Part shown: positions 60,975 through 64,000 of the stretch, one piece after another
How positions within the stretch are numbered: the first letter of the stretch is position 1
Layout of the letters: each line of letters begins with the position of its first letter
NCBI RefSeq assembly: GCF_002575655.3
Contig: NC_053037.3
Location: forward strand, 250,823,135 to 250,887,134
Length of the DNA stretch: 64,000 bases
DNA from: Aegilops tauschii subsp. strangulata
Taxonomy: Eukaryota; Streptophyta; Magnoliopsida; Poales; Poaceae
Reading direction: 5' to 3'
The notes under the pieces: model-generated
Told to the model about the DNA's origin: nothing
Databases searched by the model: none
The model's input: the letters and a program-made list of their open reading frames with translations, nothing else
Translations under genes and position numbers: made by a program

Positions 60975-61895
60975 TGATAGAGGCAAAGGTGTCCCATCTT
61001 TCGATGAGATGGTGATTATCGTTTCGGAGGAGTAGACTTTCACAATCCAACTACGAACGTGCGAGGACGTCGCGCCTTAGCAATCGCTAAACCAACTCCG
61101 AGAGGTTATTGACCACGCCAGAGCACGATCAACCTGACCACAAGGGTTTGTTTCCTGCGTGCAAACGAAGAACAAGCAAGAAACTGAGATTGCAATCTGG
61201 ATATTGCGAATATAAGAGGAAAGCTTTATTAATGAAGGTGGGGTTATGTGACGCCTTTGTCTGGTCGTTGCACACAAACGAAGTACGCGAAGTTGCAGCT
61301 ATGGCGAACTTTTGATCTAAACAAAACCCAAAGTCTAAACGATGCCCTAAGGGCTGTATATATATGGAGGAAGAGGGGGGGAATTTCGTGGCCCTTGAGG
61401 GAGGGGTCCGAAACCAACCCTAACTCTTGTTTCCCCACACATACGGACTCTAAAAACAGCCTATACTTAAGTATTTCGAAATTACGTGGGCCTGGCCCAA
61501 TAATAAGGTGACGCAGCACCTAGAATAGCCTCTGGACGAAATTTATGAAGTGGCATCTTGTATATTTTGTCCAAGGCTTCATGCACTCCTTATGGTGGCT
61601 TCAAAGTCCTGAAATCATCACTTGTAACTCCGTTCTTGTTCCCCTTGCGCATGCCATCTCTCCAGGCTTGGTCTTGCTCCAGTGTTCATCCCTCTTATCC
61701 ATGCCAGGCCCTTCATTTGTAAGCAAAACAAATGTATCCAATTTAGGCAGCATCATATTCTCATGAACATTAGAATCATTACCAAGAAACGAAAGTACCT
61801 GATAATTTAATTGGCGTGCGCGAGCTCTAGTAATTGGTCCAGTATATGTAGCAGTAGGGGCTGTGGGTGTAACAATGGTATTGATGTCCTCATCA
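60975..61895 (-). repeat. 5' LTR of element G
   Basis: 921 bp, with many substitutions against A (for example near 61000-61040 and 61650-61700). Its right end abuts element H's LTR. Confidence 0.92.
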
Positions 61896-61972
61896 CTGGC
61901 TTGCGAGGGGCGGAGAGATCAAGGCAAGGGACACCGCGCGAGGTTCCTGTGAGGCAAGCCATGACGACTGGA

Positions 61973-62010
61973 GCCAGGCGGGCGCCAGGCGGGCGCCAGG
62001 CGGGCGCCAG
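61973..62010. repeat. 11-bp tandem repeat in element H's LTR
   Basis: gccaggcgggc three times, followed by a partial fourth copy. Confidence 0.9.
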
Positions 62011-62291
62011 CGCGCGCAGTGTCCTCGTTTCCGCTTTGGTGCTAAAGGGGCCAGCGCAGGCGAGGAGTTCCGAGGCATCAGGCAAAGGTTTCCATATCGG
62101 TGCAAGAAGACCAAGACCAGCAGGACGGCAGGACGGAGGTCACCTTGGAGCCAAAGACGGCGTCACCACCAGATCCTTTGGCAGGCGAAGACCACCTTTA
62201 GTCAGGATAACTTGTACTAGTTGTCTCCCTTCGAATTTGGCCGTTGTTGGATCCCTTCCCGCTCAATATTTGGGGAGAGGACCAGGGCCGC

Positions 62292-62300
62292 TATAAATAG
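62292..62300 (+). promoter_or_regulatory. TATA box of element H's LTR
   Basis: TATAAATAG about 330 bases before the LTR end, a good plant TATA match. Confidence 0.65.
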
Positions 62301-62628
62301 GGCTAGCCACCACCATAGAGGGGGACGGGTCATTGAGATCTCCCTCAACCACACAAGTTCACCAAGCACAAGGGCACCTCTCCTCATGAGGTTGTTCTTC
62401 CCTTGTAACTATTCATCCTCAGCCCAAGAGGCAATCCACCACGCACACTGGAGTAGGGCATTACACCACATTAGTGGCCCGAACCAGTATAAACTCTCGT
62501 GTCTCTCGTTCTTCGGGTTCGTCGAGCTAGGCCTTGCGATTTGGTGAGCGATCTAGGGAGGGAGAGATCTTCGTGCGCACCCAGTGTTCGAACCTCAAGG
62601 GTTTTGCCGGAACCCGAAATCCGACATT

Positions 62629-62646
62629 TGGCGTGCCAGGTAGGGG
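62629..62646 (+). other. Primer-binding site of element H
   Basis: TGGCGTGCCAGGTAGGGG two bases after the LTR end. It differs from the initiator-Met sites of all other elements here and is typical of non-CRM gypsy lineages. The tRNA was not identified. Confidence 0.65.
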
Positions 62647-62698
62647 TGCGCCGGAGCCTCTCTTCCGCCAGTTGATCCACCGACGCTCCGCGGTTCCG

Positions 62699-63538
62699 AT
62701 GTCCGGCGACCCGAGGACCAACGCCGACCGCTGGGCAGCTTGGCCAGCTCGGGCGGCGTCCTCTGCCCAAGAAGACCTCAACCCCGCGCCCCAGGCGGCA
62801 CGCGCGCCGCCAAACGTTGCGGGGCGCGGGCGGCGCGGTCAAACGCCATCCACCCTAACTCCACGACAAGCGCGGGCAGCCGTGAGGGCCTCAAGCTACG
62901 CTGCGGCCACGGCGCCGCACACCCGACGGGAACAAGCAAACATGAGGGCCGCGCTCACGGTGGCTCGAGAGCTGTTGCGATGCCGGTTGATGGAGAGCGG
63001 CCGGGATGCATCGCTGGAGCGCGTCGCCGAGCTACTGGACGCCGTGGCCTCAGGAGCACCGCCCATCTGCTCCCTGCTTACGCCTCAGGCCGCGGCGGGA
63101 TCGCATGGCGGGCCTCGCCATGCCCACATGCCCCCGGGCGCGCCAGGAGGCTTCATCGACACCGGCGCGACCAGCAGCACCGGACGCCCAACCGCACCCG
63201 CGCCACCTCCAATGAGCGCGGGCACGAGCGTTGCCACCCGCGGCCCTAGTGGGGTGCCGCCCTACCATTCTCAGGGCGGCACGCTGGGCCTGGCAACGTG
63301 GAGCGTGGGGCACTTCGGTGAGGTCTTTAGGGCGGCGGCCTCAGAGGCCTGCGTGCCCCGCATGGTGGACCAGGAGTACACGCTGGAAGACGACCCGGGC
63401 TCGTTCCTCGAGCCTGGCTGGGAGGAGGAGGCGCTGGAAGCTGAGGCCTTGCAGGAGCCTCCCGTGAGCCTCACCAAACCATGCCGGCGGCGACAGCTAC
63501 AGGGTACCACTAATCTCTCAGGAGCAAGCTTACGCTAA
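62699..63538 (+). CDS. Putative N-terminal gag of element H
   Basis: An open frame of about 279 residues from MSGDPRTNADRWAAW, the first ATG in this frame after the primer site; the open stretch actually begins upstream at 62534 inside the LTR. It is alanine-, arginine- and proline-rich, with a helical-looking segment (AALTVARELLRCRLMESG) and acidic residues near the end. No CCHC knuckle or recognisable gag core is visible. Its position after the primer site is the main reason for calling it gag. GC content is far above that of the neighbouring elements. The stop at 63536-63538 may be real or a mutation. Confidence 0.45.
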   Translation: MSGDPRTNADRWAAWPARAASSAQEDLNPAPQAARAPPNVAGRGRRGQTPSTLTPRQARAAVRASSYAAATAPHTRREQANMRAALTVARELLRCRLMESGRDASLERVAELLDAVASGAPPICSLLTPQAAAGSHGGPRHAHMPPGAPGGFIDTGATSSTGRPTAPAPPPMSAGTSVATRGPSGVPPYHSQGGTLGLATWSVGHFGEVFRAAASEACVPRMVDQEYTLEDDPGSFLEPGWEEEALEAEALQEPPVSLTKPCRRRQLQGTTNLSGASLR

Positions 63539-64000
63539 CCATGGGTCGCAGGAGGATCATGTCACAACGGCGGATGGCGGCCCCAGCTCGACAGCCCCCC
63601 TTCCGCCAGGAGGAGCGCACTGGGGGCTGCAGGGAAGGGGTCATGAGCAAGGCCCCTCCCCACGTTGCGCGGAACAGGGCGTCCCCCGGAGGTAGGCCCT
63701 CTGTTGGGGAGGTGCTGGCGAGCCTTCCCCTGGCAGAGGACCCGTGGTCGCCGAGGGCGCCGCTGGCGTCCCCTTTGCGCCTTGGCTTCGTCCTAGTTTC
63801 CGGACGCTCCAATGGTGGTCGAGGGTGGTGCAAGACGGGGCCCTCGTCTGGCATTTTGGTCTTGGAGAATTTGAGTTGTGGTAACCGTGTCCTTTTGTGT
63901 TTCGGCTATCTAGGTACGGTTCGACATCGACATCATCGGTAACCTTACCTCGGTATTGTGATATCATCATACATTCTCGCAATTGCATTGGTAACCCCAT
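63539..64000 (+). other. Element H internal sequence, unassigned
   Basis: GC-rich until about 63850 and AT-richer after. A short frame (63541-63942) and opposite-strand frames show no motif I recognise. Probably gag continuation or a spacer of element H. Confidence 0.4.

Larger units (their letters stand above)
57612..61895 (-). mobile_element. Degenerate CRM element G, 5' half
   Basis: 5' LTR, primer site, leader, gag and protease in minus orientation, interrupted at 57612 by element D's LTR. The gag has a stop and several indels, so G is the oldest CRM copy here. Its gag resembles that of B more than A. Confidence 0.87.
61896..62626 (+). repeat. 3' part of element H's 5' LTR
   Basis: At least 731 bp of LTR ending ccgaca just before the primer site. 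It contains a TATA box and an 11-bp tandem repeat. The second LTR is not in the window, so the boundary is inferred from the primer site only. Confidence 0.65.
61896..64000 (+). mobile_element. Unrelated GC-rich gypsy-type element H, partial
   Basis: Plus-strand LTR end, a primer site of the TGGCGTGCCAGG type, and a GC-rich gag-like region running off the window. The primer site and layout fit a non-chromovirus (Tat/RIRE2-like) gypsy lineage, but no pol domain lies in the window to confirm this. Element G appears to have inserted into its 5' LTR, so the LTR start is missing. Confidence 0.65.

Noticed and set aside
1..64000. Host protein-coding genes, tRNA or rRNA genes
   Set aside because: Every long frame belongs to a retrotransposon or to repeats, and no tRNA or rRNA-like sequence was noticed apart from primer-binding sites.

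Overview
The window is plant nuclear DNA made almost entirely of nested LTR retrotransposons plus a long tandem satellite. No host gene, tRNA or rRNA was seen. The copia LTRs begin TGTTGGAAATATGCCC and end in CA, which I recognise from memory as the BARE1/WIS/Angela family of wheat, barley and relatives. The dominant Ty3/gypsy family has ~918-bp LTRs (TGATGAGGAC...CTATCA), an initiator-Met primer site and a polyprotein frame that runs through the polypurine tract into the 3' LTR. This fits the CRM (centromeric) clade, called Cereba/CRW in Triticeae. A second family shares its termini and leader but carries only gag, as expected for its non-autonomous partner (Quinta-like). Together with a ~554-bp satellite, this suggests a Triticeae (wheat/Aegilops-type) centromere. 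Family names are from memory, with no database search.

Layout. 1-2456: pol fragment of a CRM element (minus). 2457-19100: Angela-like copia element (minus), split at its reverse transcriptase by a complete, apparently intact CRM element, 'A' (5474-13343, target duplication tagta). 19101-22959: gag, leader and 5' LTR of CRM element 'B' (minus). 22960-23358: fragment of another CRM LTR. 23359-29972 and 31248-38355: two blocks of ~554-bp satellite, with a local three-monomer higher-order repeat of ~1652 bp. They are separated by a truncated plus-strand CRM piece, 'J' (29973-31247). 38356-47932: non-autonomous element 'C' (minus) with a mosaic 3' LTR, split by plus-strand CRM element 'E' (41642-47886, target duplication ttctc, internally deleted). 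47933-54209: minus-strand CRM element 'F', which with E forms a ~6.2-kb inverted repeat. 54210-57611: second non-autonomous element 'D'. 57612-61895: older, degenerate CRM element 'G'. 61896-64000: GC-rich gypsy element 'H' of a different lineage (plus), truncated at both sides.

How the parts relate. Element A encodes everything a CRM element needs (gag, protease, reverse transcriptase, RNase H, integrase with a C-terminal tail). C and D have lost pol but keep the same primer site, polypurine tract and a leader block containing two predicted hairpins, so they probably depend on proteins from A-like copies. A, E, F and the 1-2456 fragment look nearly identical (a young subfamily), while B and G are more diverged. 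Many junctions show microhomology, inversion or loss of target duplications, so the region has been reshaped by recombination as well as by transposition.
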